DNA of 64,000 nt from Variovorax sp. WS11 (GCF_010499245.1 NZ_JAAGOW010000001.1:2046001-2110000); one strand, 5' to 3'. Shown: positions 17,255 to 26,193, counted from the stretch's first letter. Numbers and translations are program-made. Notes: generated by a model from the sequence alone, not told the origin.

Positions 17255-17671
17255 TCAGGTGGGGGTGTGGTCGCTGGCGGACGGGCCCTGGCGTTCGGCG
17301 TGCGCGGCCAATTCTTCGAGCAGGATCGGTGCGCCCAGGCTCATCGTGTGGATGCCCAGCACGCTCACGCACTGGAGTACTGCGGCGATTTCCTCCTGCG
17401 TCGCGCCCAGGTCGAGCGCCTTGCGGATGTGGCGGCGCACGCCCGGCCCATACATGTGGGTGCACGAGGCGTCGACGGCGATCGAGAGGAATTCGACGGT
17501 CTTGGCGTCGAGCACGCCCGACGCGATCGGTGCGATGGCCATCGACATGAATTTCTCGGTCCATTCCGGATCGAGCTTGGCAAAGGGCTCCCAGTTGGGG
17601 TTCCAATTGCCGCTGCTGCGCATGCGGTCGCACGCCGGGGTGCTGGGCGCTGGCTTGTCGGGTGCGTTCAT
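17255..17671 (-). CDS. Carboxymuconolactone decarboxylase/AhpD-like protein
   Basis: A 138-residue all-helical CMD-family protein. The AhpD-like core is present: EFLSIAVDASCTHMYGPGVRRHIRKALDLGATQEEIAAVLQCVSVLG, with one Cys (C of ASCTH) but not the CxxC of AhpD; the motif contains one Cys, as in CMD-like proteins lacking disulfide reductase activity. It heads the BKACE operon. Start ATG at 17671 (MNAPDKPA), with AAGGAA about 8 bases upstream; a longer frame would extend into the leader. Role unknown. Confidence 0.82.
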   Translation of the reverse strand: MNAPDKPAPSTPACDRMRSSGNWNPNWEPFAKLDPEWTEKFMSMAIAPIASGVLDAKTVEFLSIAVDASCTHMYGPGVRRHIRKALDLGATQEEIAAVLQCVSVLGIHTMSLGAPILLEELAAHAERQGPSASDHTPT

Positions 17672-18022
17672 TGCTTGGGTTCCTTGTGTCTCCGGGATGG
17701 GAAGAAGTTTGCGCGTCGGGTCGTTTTTCCAGTTGACTGATGGAGACACCGACTTGCCATTCCGGGACATGCGGGAAAGCCCATTCGGGTTGCGTCGCGG
17801 GGCCTAAAACCGTTGCGCCGTGTCGGACGAATGACGCTCAGAAAAAAAGCCACCCGGCTTTCGTCGGGTGGCTTCAAATCTGGCTGCCAGGCCACCGCCG
17901 AGGTCTTCGGTGCCACGGAAACAGAGGCGGCTCGAGTTATCGCCGGAGTTGGTCAGGCAGCAGCAGCTCCTCGCCGCCGATGCTCTTGGTGCGCTCTTTG
18001 TTGGGGACGTTCATCAATCAGC
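17672..18022. other. Intergenic region between the BKACE operon and the acyl-CoA ligase
   Basis: About 350 bases with no convincing gene. It holds the leader of the CMD/BKACE operon (17672-17840), a terminator for the ligase transcript (17841-17874), and about 150 bases of unexplained sequence. A 25-codon minus-strand frame (17937-18014, MNVPNKERTKSIGGEELLLP...) starts 9 bases after the ligase stop, but has no clear ribosome site. Confidence 0.6.
17841..17874 (-). terminator. Rho-independent terminator for the acyl-CoA ligase transcript
   Basis: Perfect 10-bp stem AAGCCACCCG/CGGGTGGCTT (17847-17856 with 17865-17874) with an 8-base loop. Read on the minus strand it is followed by seven T, so it terminates transcription from the ligase side, uncoupling it from the CMD/BKACE operon. 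Confidence 0.88.
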
Positions 18023-19672
18023 TCAGGCCGAAAGCTCGCGCAGCGCCTTTTTGTTGATCTTTCCGACACTTGTCTTCGGGATCTCGGAGATGAAGGCGAT
18101 GCGGTCCGTGTCCGGGACGGCAAATTTGCTGATCCGCTTCGATTCGACATGTCCCATAAGTCGTTCGCAGATGGCGCTCGGCTCGAGTTCCATGCCGGGC
18201 TTGCAAACGACGAAGGCCATGGGCCGCTCGCCCCACTTCGCGTCGGGCACGCCGATCACGGCGCACTCCCGAACGCCAGGTACTTCGGCGATCAGGCCTT
18301 CCACCTCGATGGAGGAGACCCACTCGCCACCGGTCTTGATCACGTCCTTGATGCGATCGACGATCTGGACGAATCCGGCCGGCGTCATGAGCGCGATGTC
18401 TTGCGTGTGCAAATAGCCTGCCGCCCACAGTTCCTCGGACGCTTCGGGCTTCCTGAAGTAGCCCTGCGTGAGAAAGGGCGCGCGCAGGACGATCTCACCC
18501 TGGCTCTTGCTGTCGCGCGGCATGTCGCGCATCTTTTCGTCGACGATGCGGAAGTCCACCAGCGGCACGGGACGACCGGGCGAGCATCGCATCCGCACCT
18601 CCTCGCGCGGATCGGCAGCCTTGAATCCGGGCGGAAGCTGTGCCAGCGACACGATCGGGCCGGTCTCCGACATGCCGTAGCCGGCGAACACATCGAGACC
18701 GCGGGCGAGCGCCGCCTCGCACAGGACGGGGGAGAGCGCCGAGCCGCCGATGATCATCTTCCAGCCCGAGAGGTCCGGCGCGCCATCCTGGGGTGCCGCC
18801 TGCAACAGCATTTGCAGGATGGTCGGGACGCAATGGGAGAAGGTGACCTGCTCCGACTGGCGTAGTTTCAGGAGGAGCTCCGGCACGTAGCGGCCCGGCA
18901 GAACCGTCTTGAGACCCAGCATGACGGCGACGTAAGGCAGGCCCCAGGCGAGCACGTGGAACATCGGCGTGATGGGCATGTAGACGTCTTCGCGGTGCAG
19001 GCGCTGGCCGTCTTTCTGCGCACCCAGGCTCGTGGCCGCGACCAGGGCATGCAGGACGATGTCGCGGTGGCTATAGCTCACGCCCTTCGGGTCGCCCGTG
19101 GTCCCGGTCGTGTAGAAGGTTGCCGCCTTGGTCTGTTCGTCGAGGTCGCGGAACTCGAATTCGGGCGAGGCCTGCCCGAGCAAGTTCTCGTACTCGCCCG
19201 CCAGCGGCAGTGCCGTCTGCGGCACGGGCTGGCCGTCTGCCATCACGACAATGTGGCGCACGCCCTTGAGCCCGTCCTTGATCTGCTCGAGCATCGGCAC
19301 GAAATCCGCGTGCACCAGCACGATCTCGGCCTCCGAATCGTTCAGCGTGTAAAGGATCTGCTGCGGCGACAAACGCACGTTCACCGTGAACAACGTTGCG
19401 CCCATCATCGGAATGCCGAAGTAGCTTTCCAGGTAGCGGTGGCTATCCCAGTCCATGACGGCCACCGTGGTGCCGTGCCGGGTGCCCAGCGCGCCCAGCG
19501 CCGACGCGAGCCGGCCGATGCGTTGGCGGAACTCGCGGAAGCTGTAGCGCATTTCGCCGCGATAGGTGATCTCCTGGTCGCCGTACAGGCTCAGCGAGTT
19601 GACCAGCAATTGCTTGATGAGCAATGGGTACGCGTACGCCGACGGCGTGGGGGCGATGAGATTTGCGTTCAT
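18023..19672 (-). CDS. AMP-dependent acyl-CoA synthetase/ligase
   Basis: A 549-residue ANL-superfamily enzyme. It carries FYTTGTTGDPKGVSYSHRD (P-loop-like AMP motif), GYGMSETGPI, and C-terminal hinge and catalytic motifs DRIKDVIKTGGEWVSS and PKTSVGKINKKAL, whose Lys is catalytic in the adenylation half-reaction. It converts a carboxylate to its acyl-CoA via an acyl-adenylate; long- to medium-chain fatty acids are typical, but aromatic or short-chain acids are possible. It neighbours the BKACE operon, an AraC regulator, and a group II intron that lies in its upstream region. Start ATG 19672; GGAG lies seven bases upstream, beside a hairpin. Confidence 0.9.
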   Translation of the reverse strand: MNANLIAPTPSAYAYPLLIKQLLVNSLSLYGDQEITYRGEMRYSFREFRQRIGRLASALGALGTRHGTTVAVMDWDSHRYLESYFGIPMMGATLFTVNVRLSPQQILYTLNDSEAEIVLVHADFVPMLEQIKDGLKGVRHIVVMADGQPVPQTALPLAGEYENLLGQASPEFEFRDLDEQTKAATFYTTGTTGDPKGVSYSHRDIVLHALVAATSLGAQKDGQRLHREDVYMPITPMFHVLAWGLPYVAVMLGLKTVLPGRYVPELLLKLRQSEQVTFSHCVPTILQMLLQAAPQDGAPDLSGWKMIIGGSALSPVLCEAALARGLDVFAGYGMSETGPIVSLAQLPPGFKAADPREEVRMRCSPGRPVPLVDFRIVDEKMRDMPRDSKSQGEIVLRAPFLTQGYFRKPEASEELWAAGYLHTQDIALMTPAGFVQIVDRIKDVIKTGGEWVSSIEVEGLIAEVPGVRECAVIGVPDAKWGERPMAFVVCKPGMELEPSAICERLMGHVESKRISKFAVPDTDRIAFISEIPKTSVGKINKKALRELSA

Positions 19673-19686
19673 GTGTGTCTCCGGTG

Positions 19687-19704
19687 CGCCGGTCAAAACC
19701 GGCG
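19687..19704 (-). promoter_or_regulatory. Hairpin in the leader of the acyl-CoA ligase
   Basis: CGCCGGT and ACCGGCG (19687-19693, 19698-19704) form a perfect 7-bp stem with a 4-base loop. On the minus strand it ends only three bases before the GGAG ribosome site, so it could block or expose it. Also possible: the hairpin is a former terminator that attracted the nearby group II intron. Confidence 0.45.
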
Positions 19705-20074
19705 AGGTGTTGTGAATGAAAGAGTCATACGTTGAAGGCTTAGCCAGCTACGGCGGCCCCGAGTCATGCGTACACATTCGTGAGGGTGTGGGCGAAGCGT
19801 TGACAGGGGTACGCGCGGGCCGGGTATCGAGCCGCGTAATACATGCCCCGCGGCGAGAGCTGCGGGTGGTCCGGGGTGCCGAGGTTGTCGGAGAAAGCCG
19901 AAGGCCACACCGATGCTGCCGCTTTGGCGAGGCGGCATCGGACCCCGCGCGGTCAGAGACCCCGCGCACGCGCGGAAACACCTCGCACGGGAACCGGGAG
20001 ATCCCGCGTCCTTCTGCGCAGCGCTGGGAAGCGCTGGCTGCAGAGCGCATCGTGAAGCCCAAGGGCGTACGACG

Positions 20075-21583
20075 ATGAGCCACGGGCGCGGGAAGTCGGA
20101 CTGCTGCGTAGTACCGAAGAAGCTGCCGAACAAGGCCGCGGGGGAAGCCCCTGCGGCGGCGGAGGCGGTGGAGGGAAGGCGGCAGGCCAAGGGCAATGCC
20201 ATCGCGGCGCGCATGTCCCGCAGATCGGTGCGGGTCTATGACATGGGAACCGCGCTCGATGGCATACGACAGACGGCAAAGGGCCGTCGTGGTGCGAGGT
20301 TCACTGGACTGCTGCATCACATCTACGCGGTCGAGCGCCTGCGGGCGGCCTACCTTGCGCTCAAGCGCGATGCGGCCGCCGGGGTGGACGGCCAGACCTG
20401 GCAGACGTACGGGCAGGACCTGGAGGGCAACCTCCTGGAACTGTCCGAGCGGCTGGCCCGAGGGGGCTACCGGCCCCAGCCTGTCAAGAGGGTGTACATC
20501 GACAAGGCCGACGGCAGCAAGCGCCCGCTGGGCGTGCCGGCGCTGGAGGACAAGCTCGTGCAGCGCGCCACGGTCGAAGTGTTGAACGCCATCTACGAGC
20601 AGGACTTCCTCGGGTTCAGCTACGGCTTCAGGCCCGGCAAGAGCGCGCACAACGCGCTGGATGCCGTGGCGGTAGGTGTGAGCAGCAGACGAGTGAACTG
20701 GATACTCGATGCGGACATAGCCAAGTTCTTCGACACGATCGAAAGGGACTGGCTGGTGAAGTTCATCGAACACCGCGTGGCTGACGCGCGCGTGGTGCGG
20801 CTGATCAAGAAATGGCTGCACGCGGGCGTGCTGGAAGACGGCAGGCTGACGCAAAGTGAGTTGGGTACGGTTCAGGGTGGGAGCATCAGCCCGCTGCTGG
20901 CCAACATCTACCTGCACTATGCGTTCGACCTGTGGGTCAAGCAGTGGAGGGGGCGCCATGCCCGAGGCGACGTGATCGTCGTGCGCTACGCCGACGATTG
21001 GGTTGCCGGGTTCCAGTTCCGCGACGATGCCGAGCGCTTCCAGCGCGCGGTGGCCGAGCGGCTGGGCCAGTTCGGGCTGAAGCTGCACCCCGAGAAGACG
21101 CGGCTGATCGAGTTCGGGCGCTTCGCCCGCGAGAACCGACGCCGCAAGGGACAAGGCAAGCCGCAGACCTTCGACTTCCTGGGGTTCACGCATTGCTGCG
21201 GGACGACGAGGAAGGGCCACTTCATGGTCCTGCGACTCACCAGTGCCAAACGCCTGCGAGCCAAACTGCAGGTGGTCAAGCTCGAACTCAGAAGGCGCAT
21301 GCACCAACCCATCCCGGAGCAGGGCCAGTACCTGCGGGCGGTGGTGACTGGGCATGCGCGCTACTTCGGCGTGCCGTGCAACGGCGCGCGGCTGAGGGCA
21401 TTCCGCTTCCAGGTCGTCGGGTTGTGGCACCGCACGTTGTGCCGCCGCAGCCAGCGCCACGACCTGCCTTGGCGACGCATGTATCGCTTGATGGCGCACT
21501 GGCTGCCTGTTCCGACCATCTGCCACCCTTACCCGAACCAGCGTCTGATCGTCACGACCCAAGGCAGGAGCCGTATGCGGTAG
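20075..21583 (+). CDS. ltrA: Group II intron reverse transcriptase/maturase
   Basis: A 502-residue intron-encoded protein: basic N-terminus, RT domain with blocks GFRPGKSAHNAL, WILDADIAKFFDTI (first catalytic Asp), GTVQGGSISPLLANIYLH and VVRYADDWVAGF (catalytic YADD), then a maturase X domain to the C-terminus (GHARYFGVPCNG, LWHRTLCRRSQRHDLPW). No HNH endonuclease domain follows, so retrohoming would use an endonuclease-independent route. It mediates splicing and reverse transcription. All catalytic residues are intact. The true start may be a later ATG, e.g. MSRRSVRVYD. The stop codon falls inside domain V. Confidence 0.95.
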   Translation: MSHGRGKSDCCVVPKKLPNKAAGEAPAAAEAVEGRRQAKGNAIAARMSRRSVRVYDMGTALDGIRQTAKGRRGARFTGLLHHIYAVERLRAAYLALKRDAAAGVDGQTWQTYGQDLEGNLLELSERLARGGYRPQPVKRVYIDKADGSKRPLGVPALEDKLVQRATVEVLNAIYEQDFLGFSYGFRPGKSAHNALDAVAVGVSSRRVNWILDADIAKFFDTIERDWLVKFIEHRVADARVVRLIKKWLHAGVLEDGRLTQSELGTVQGGSISPLLANIYLHYAFDLWVKQWRGRHARGDVIVVRYADDWVAGFQFRDDAERFQRAVAERLGQFGLKLHPEKTRLIEFGRFARENRRRKGQGKPQTFDFLGFTHCCGTTRKGHFMVLRLTSAKRLRAKLQVVKLELRRRMHQPIPEQGQYLRAVVTGHARYFGVPCNGARLRAFRFQVVGLWHRTLCRRSQRHDLPWRRMYRLMAHWLPVPTICHPYPNQRLIVTTQGRSRMR

Positions 21584-21600
21584 CTCCGCACGTACGGATC
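21568..21600 (+). ncRNA. Group II intron domain V catalytic hairpin
   Basis: A 33-base hairpin with the conserved GAGC start (catalytic AGC triad), distal GCGG/CCGC stem with TAGCT loop region, and ACGGATC closing strand. The base facing the G of the triad is A where the common sequence has a U (ACGGTTC), so the usual G-U wobble is replaced by G-A. It overlaps the last five codons of the maturase gene. Confidence 0.8.
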
Positions 21601-21688
21601 TGGGGAGGGGGTGCTGGGTGACTGGCATTCCTACTCCTACTTTTCGTCACAGGGGTTGGTTTTCGAATGGCGCGTGGCAAACGCCGGT

Positions 21689-21901
21689 CTATGGAGCCGC
21701 CCGCACCGTCGCGTCGAGCGTGACCCTCCGGCCCACGCGCTGCTCGATCAAGGTGGCAACGTCGGCCCTTTGCTGCTCGGTCATCCGTGCCCAGCCGCCG
21801 ATTTCCAGCTGGGTTCTCTTGCATCCCTGGCAGAACCTTCCGTCCAGGTCCATCCTGCAAACATTGATGCAAGGGTCGGCAATGGGTTTGAATGGGCTCA
21901 T
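21689..21901 (-). CDS. DUF1289 family protein (cysteine-motif, YdhL-like)
   Basis: A 70-residue protein: DPCINVCRMDLDGRFCQGCKRT holds the family CxxxC...CxxC set (four Cys) that likely binds a metal or Fe-S centre, then QLEIGGWARMTEQQRADV and a C-terminal helix. Function unknown. The stop lies 48 bases from the 3' end of the group II intron. It starts at ATG 21901 with a poor ribosome site and is divergent from the AraC gene. Confidence 0.82.
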   Translation of the reverse strand: MSPFKPIADPCINVCRMDLDGRFCQGCKRTQLEIGGWARMTEQQRADVATLIEQRVGRRVTLDATVRAAP

Positions 21902-22008
21902 CGGGATCAGCGGGTAGCTGCGACGGCTGATTGTTTCGATTGGGGGGATACGCCGATTGACGAACGGGGACGTGCATTTAACCTGACGGGACACCTGGTA
22001 CCAACCCC

Positions 22009-23019
22009 ATGTCGAGCCTCGTTCGCAGCGCCAGCCTGACCCACTACGCCGAGGTGGCGCGATCGGCCGGACTCGATCCGCTGGTCTTGCTGGCGGATGT
22101 GGGGCTCAGCCCGGCCTGCCTGCACGATCCCGACCTGCGCATTCCGAGCGACGCGGTGCGAGCCCTGCTGGAGGCCTCGGCGATTGCCAGCGGCCTGGAC
22201 AACTTCGGATTGCGCATGGCCGAAACGCGGCTCCTGTCCAACCTCGGGCCGGTGGCGCTGGTGGTGCGCGAGGAACCCACAGTGCGGCGCGTCGTGCGTG
22301 CGCTGGTGCGATACAGCCGCATGCTGAACGAATCGCTCTTCATGAGGCTCGACGAGGCGGAAGGCATTGCAGTGATCCGGGACGAGTTGCTGGTCGGCCA
22401 CGCCGGCTCATCGCGGCAAGCGATGGAGCTGCTTGTCGGCGTCATGTTCCGCAGTCTCAAGTTTTTCCTCGGCCCGACGTGGAACCCATTGCGGGTGTGC
22501 TTCGCGCACGCACCGCCGCGCGATCCGAGCCTGCACATTCGCATGTTCGGCCATGCCGTCGACTTCGGACAGGACTTCAACGGGCTCGTCTGCACCACGC
22601 GCGACATGGATGCACCGAATCCGATGGCCGATCCGGTGATGGCGCGCTATGCGCGGCAGCTTCTCGATGCCACCGGTGGATCGGGCAGCATGAACGCGGT
22701 CGATGGCGTGCGCAACATCCTGCTCGTGCTGCTGCCTTCAGGCCAGTGCTCCATCGACCAGGTGGCGCAACAACTCGGCGTCGACCGGCGCACGGTGCAT
22801 CGGCGGCTCCTGCGTGAAGGAACGACATTCACCGAGGTGATGAACACCATCCGGCGCGAGCTGGCAGCGCAGTACATCGACGACGGCACGCGCCCCCTGT
22901 CGCAGGTGGCCGATCTGCTGGGCTTCTCGGCGCTCAGCGCTTTCTCTCGTTGGTACAAGCAGCAGTTTGGCGAGGTCGCAGGTCGGCGGCGCCGTGCAGG
23001 GAGCCGAACAAAATACTAG
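22009..23019 (+). CDS. AraC-family transcriptional regulator (Arabinose_bd type)
   Basis: A 336-residue regulator: N-terminal Arabinose_bd-type effector domain (about residues 20-200) and C-terminal AraC helix-turn-helix pair (about 240-330, with IDQVAQQLGVDRRTVHRRLLREGTTF and LSQVADLLGFSALSAFSRWYKQQFGE). This sub-family usually activates degradation genes for lipids, alcohols or aromatic acids. It is divergent from DUF1289 and near the acyl-CoA ligase and BKACE operon, making them likely targets, although the intron now separates them. Confidence 0.9.
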   Translation: MSSLVRSASLTHYAEVARSAGLDPLVLLADVGLSPACLHDPDLRIPSDAVRALLEASAIASGLDNFGLRMAETRLLSNLGPVALVVREEPTVRRVVRALVRYSRMLNESLFMRLDEAEGIAVIRDELLVGHAGSSRQAMELLVGVMFRSLKFFLGPTWNPLRVCFAHAPPRDPSLHIRMFGHAVDFGQDFNGLVCTTRDMDAPNPMADPVMARYARQLLDATGGSGSMNAVDGVRNILLVLLPSGQCSIDQVAQQLGVDRRTVHRRLLREGTTFTEVMNTIRRELAAQYIDDGTRPLSQVADLLGFSALSAFSRWYKQQFGEVAGRRRRAGSRTKY

Positions 23020-23076
23020 CGAAGGAGGGTGACCCTTTGGCGCGCGTGGCCCGTGGCCTGGGCGCCCGCCAGCGGC

Positions 23077-24018
23077 TCAGCGCAGCTCGGCCTCGAGCGC
23101 GTCGATGAACATCGCCGGCACGTCGAAGCCGGTCTGGTCCGTGATCTCCTGGAAGCAGGTCGGGCTGGTGACGTTGATCTCGGTGAGCGAGTTGCCGATC
23201 ACGTCCAGCCCGATCAGCAGCAGCCCGCGCTCGTTGAGCACCGGGCCGATGGCCTCGGCGATGCGCCGGTCCTGCTCCGTCAGCGGCTGCGCCACGCCCT
23301 TGCCGCCGGCGGCGAGGTTGCCGCGCACCTCGCTGCCTTGGGGGATGCGCGCCAGGCTGTAGGGCACGGCCTGGCCGCCGATCACCAGGATGCGCTTGTC
23401 GCCCTGCGTGATCTCGGGCACGAAGCGCTGCACCATGATCGTCTGCGCTCCGTTCTTGTTGAGCGTCTCGACGATGGAGCCGAGGTTCAGCCCGTCGGCC
23501 CGCACGCGGAAGATGCCCATGCCGCCCATGCCGTCCAGCGGCTTCAGGATGATGTCCTGGTGCTCGGCATGGAAGGCGCGCACCGCGGCCGCATCGCGCG
23601 TGACCAGGGTGGGCGTGGTGTACTCCGCAAACTCCATGATCGCGAGCTTCTCGGGATGGTCGCGCAGCGAGCGCGGCTTGTTGATCACGCGCGCGCCCTC
23701 GCGCTCGGCCTGCTCGAGCAGGTGGGTGGCGTAGATGTATTCGGCGTCGAAGGGCGGGTCCTTGCGCATCAGCACCACGTCGAAGGCCTGGAGGGGGCGC
23801 TCGATCACGGCTTCCTCGCGGAACCAGGCCGCTTCGCCGGTCAGCGTGATCTCGCGCACCTTCGCGATGACGGGGTGGCCGCGCTGCCAGGTCAGGTCTT
23901 GCGGCACGCAGGCCGAGAGCTTGTGGCCGCGGCGCTGCGCCTCTCGCATCATCGAAAAGGTGGTGTCCTTGTAGATCTTGAACTGCTCGAGCGGATCGGC
24001 AATGAAGAGGATGTGCAT
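23077..24018 (-). CDS. gshB: Glutathione synthetase
   Basis: A 313-residue ATP-grasp ligase that joins gamma-glutamylcysteine and glycine. Seen: DPLEQFKIYKDTTFSMM at the N-terminus, LMRKDPPFDAEYIYATHLL, ILKPLDGMGGMGIFRV (ATP-grasp loop) and the C-terminal Mg-binding GLDVIGNSLTEINVTSPTCFQEI. Length and motifs match E. coli GshB. Start: ATG at 24018 (MHILFIAD), as in orthologues. Lies downstream of kup and gshA on the same strand. Confidence 0.96.
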   Translation of the reverse strand: MHILFIADPLEQFKIYKDTTFSMMREAQRRGHKLSACVPQDLTWQRGHPVIAKVREITLTGEAAWFREEAVIERPLQAFDVVLMRKDPPFDAEYIYATHLLEQAEREGARVINKPRSLRDHPEKLAIMEFAEYTTPTLVTRDAAAVRAFHAEHQDIILKPLDGMGGMGIFRVRADGLNLGSIVETLNKNGAQTIMVQRFVPEITQGDKRILVIGGQAVPYSLARIPQGSEVRGNLAAGGKGVAQPLTEQDRRIAEAIGPVLNERGLLLIGLDVIGNSLTEINVTSPTCFQEITDQTGFDVPAMFIDALEAELR

Positions 24019-24160
24019 CAGGATGTCTTTCCAGCGTTCGATGAAGGGCGAGCCGCGTCTGCCGCTGCGGCCCGGGCGTCTTGCTTGATCTTGCAGGCAG
24101 GTGCGATGTCCTTGCCGGCGAAGGGTTTGCGGCCTGGGAGCTGCATGGCCCGGGGGTTGG

Positions 24161-26029
24161 CTAGATTTCGATCTTCGAGCCGAGCTCCACCACCGCGTTG
24201 TTCGGCAAGCCCAGGAAGCCCGCCGCACCGCTCGCACTGTGGTGCATCTGGGCGAACAGCTTCTCGCGCCACGGCGCCATGCCGCTGCCGAGCGTGGGAA
24301 TGACCACGTCGCGCGAGAGGAAGTAGCTGGTGGTCATCGGCTCCAGCTGGCAGCCGCGCAGACGCGCATGCTCGAGCGCGCGCGGCAGGTCGACGTCGTT
24401 CTTGAAGCCGTAGTGCACGATCACCTGCCAGCAGTGGTGGCCGAGCGCCTCCATCTCGATGCGCTTGTCCATCGGGATCCACGGCACCTCGTGGTTGCGC
24501 ACGGTGACGAACAGGTTCTGCTCGTGCATCACCTTGTTGTGCTTGAGGTTGTGCAGGAGCGCATTGGGCACCACGCCGGGCTCGGCGGTCATGAACACCG
24601 CGGTGCCGTCGACCCGCGCCGGCGGATTGACGAAGACCGAGTCCAGGAAGCCGCGCAGGTCGATGGCCTCGGCCATCTGCATCTGGCCCATGAGGCGGCG
24701 GCCTTCCTTCCAGGTCAGCATCAGCATGAAGACGGAGCCGCCGATCAGCAGCGGGAACCAGCCGCCCTCGAACAGCTTGAGCAGGTTGGAGGCGAAGAAC
24801 AGGAAGTCGACCACGAAGAAGGCACCGGTCGCCGCGATGCACAGCGCCAGCGGGTACTTCCAGGCGTAGCGGATCACGAAGAAGGTCAGCACCGTGGTGA
24901 TCAGCATGTCGGTGGTGACGGCGATGCCGTAGGCCGCGGCCAGGTTGCTGGAGGAGCGGAACATGACCACCGCGAGCACGATGGCGACGAACAGGCCCCA
25001 GTTGACGAAGGGGATGTAGATCTGCCCCGCGGCACGCACGCTGGTGTGCTCGATGTTCAGGCGCGGCAGGTAGCCCAGCTGGATCACCTGGCGCGTGACG
25101 CTGAAGGCGCCCGTGATCAGCGCCTGCGAGGCGATCACCGTGGCCGCGGTGGCCATCAGCACCAGCGGGATCAGCGCCCACTCGGGCGCCATCATGAAGA
25201 AGGGGTTCCTCACCGCCGCCGGGTTCTCCAGCAGCAGCGCGCCCTGCCCGAAGTAGTTGAGCGTGAGCGCCGGCATCACGACCGAGAACCAGGCGACGCG
25301 GATCGGCCGCTTGCCGAAATGGCCCAGGTCCGCGTAGAGCGCCTCCGCCCCCGTCACGCACAGCACGGTCGCGCCCAGGATGATGAAGCTGGTGCCCGGG
25401 TTGTCCCACATGAAGCGCAGCGCGAAGTGCGGGCTGACGGCCTTGAGGATGGACGGGTGGGTGACGATCTGCGAGACGCCCAGGAGCGCGATGACGAAGA
25501 ACCAGGCCAGCGTGATGGGCCCGAAGAAACGGCCGATGCCCGAGGTGCCGTGCTTCTGCACCGCGAACAGGCAGAACAGCACGACCAGCGTGATCGGGAT
25601 CACGTAGTGCTTGAAGTGCGGCGACACCACCTCCAGGCCCTCGACCGCCGACAGCACCGAGATGGCAGGGGTGATGACGCCGTCGCCATAGAACAGCGAG
25701 GTGCCGAAGATGCCGACCACCAGCAATACGTTGCGCAGCCGGGGCTTGTCGACCACCGCCTGCGAGGCCAGCGCCAGCATCGCGACCAGGCCGCCCTCGC
25801 CCTCGTTGTCGGCGCGCAGCACCAGCACCACGTACTTGAGCGAGACGATCACCGTCAGCGTCCAGAAGAACATCGACAGGATGCCGTAGACGTTCTCGAC
25901 CGTGAACGGAACATGGCCGTGGCCGAACACCTCCTTGACCGCATACAGGACGCTGGTGCCGATGTCGCCGTAGACGACGCCAATGGCCGCGAGGATCAGC
26001 GCGGCGGAAGAGGATTTGGTGGGGGACAC
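24161..26029 (-). CDS. kup: Kup-type potassium uptake protein
   Basis: A 622-residue KUP/HAK/KT K+ transporter. About twelve TM helices, starting with [25 protein letters not shown] (the family signature GDIGTSPLYA-like) and [17 protein letters not shown]; then a cytosolic C-terminal region of about 200 residues. It imports K+ with H+. It is flanked by gshA upstream and gshB downstream on the same strand, and has 142 bases before gshB. Confidence 0.95.
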   Translation of the reverse strand: MSPTKSSSAALILAAIGVVYGDIGTSVLYAVKEVFGHGHVPFTVENVYGILSMFFWTLTVIVSLKYVVLVLRADNEGEGGLVAMLALASQAVVDKPRLRNVLLVVGIFGTSLFYGDGVITPAISVLSAVEGLEVVSPHFKHYVIPITLVVLFCLFAVQKHGTSGIGRFFGPITLAWFFVIALLGVSQIVTHPSILKAVSPHFALRFMWDNPGTSFIILGATVLCVTGAEALYADLGHFGKRPIRVAWFSVVMPALTLNYFGQGALLLENPAAVRNPFFMMAPEWALIPLVLMATAATVIASQALITGAFSVTRQVIQLGYLPRLNIEHTSVRAAGQIYIPFVNWGLFVAIVLAVVMFRSSSNLAAAYGIAVTTDMLITTVLTFFVIRYAWKYPLALCIAATGAFFVVDFLFFASNLLKLFEGGWFPLLIGGSVFMLMLTWKEGRRLMGQMQMAEAIDLRGFLDSVFVNPPARVDGTAVFMTAEPGVVPNALLHNLKHNKVMHEQNLFVTVRNHEVPWIPMDKRIEMEALGHHCWQVIVHYGFKNDVDLPRALEHARLRGCQLEPMTTSYFLSRDVVIPTLGSGMAPWREKLFAQMHHSASGAAGFLGLPNNAVVELGSKIEI

Positions 26030-26193
26030 GGAAATCGATGCACAAGGGTGTGCGGCGTGATCTTCACGCCCCGGCGCCTCGACGGCCTCATGCGGCCCGC
26101 CGCGTTGCCCTCCGCCCTCGGGGTTTTGCGTTGCTGTGGGGTCGCTATTTTGCCGCCACCCGGACCCGCCGCAAGACCGGGGCGATTAAGAAA

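Larger units (their letters stand above)
19786..21640 (+). mobile_element. Group II intron with encoded maturase (5' end approximate)
   Basis: A self-splicing retroelement with its reverse transcriptase. The 3' end is well defined: domain V at 21568-21600 (GAGCCGTATGCGG ... CACGTACGGATC) and domain VI after it, with a bulged A at 21633 in CCTACTCC, eight bases from a final AC at 21639-21640. The 5' end is less certain; GTGTG at 19786 fits the GUGYG consensus, but the true start may lie anywhere from about 19705. The 19786-20074 stretch holds the ribozyme domains and no gene. Insertion is between the acyl-CoA ligase leader and the 3' end of the DUF1289 gene, so it breaks no gene. Confidence 0.8.

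Noticed and set aside
17937..18014. 25-codon minus-strand ORF (MNVPNKERTKSIGGEELLLP...) just after the acyl-CoA ligase stop
   Set aside because: No clear ribosome site or homology recognised, and the region is within the transcript trailer before the terminator; reported only as context.
21552..21977. Longer minus-strand ORF overlapping DUF1289 in another frame
   Set aside because: It has no recognisable domain and runs into the intron end; the DUF1289 frame carries the family Cys motif.
24018..26045. Very long alternative frames over kup, leuS, glgP and others, on both strands
   Set aside because: High-GC codon bias leaves long open frames opposite or shifted from real genes. Their translations are Arg/Gly/Ala/His-rich with no domain, and each overlaps a gene with strong family motifs.
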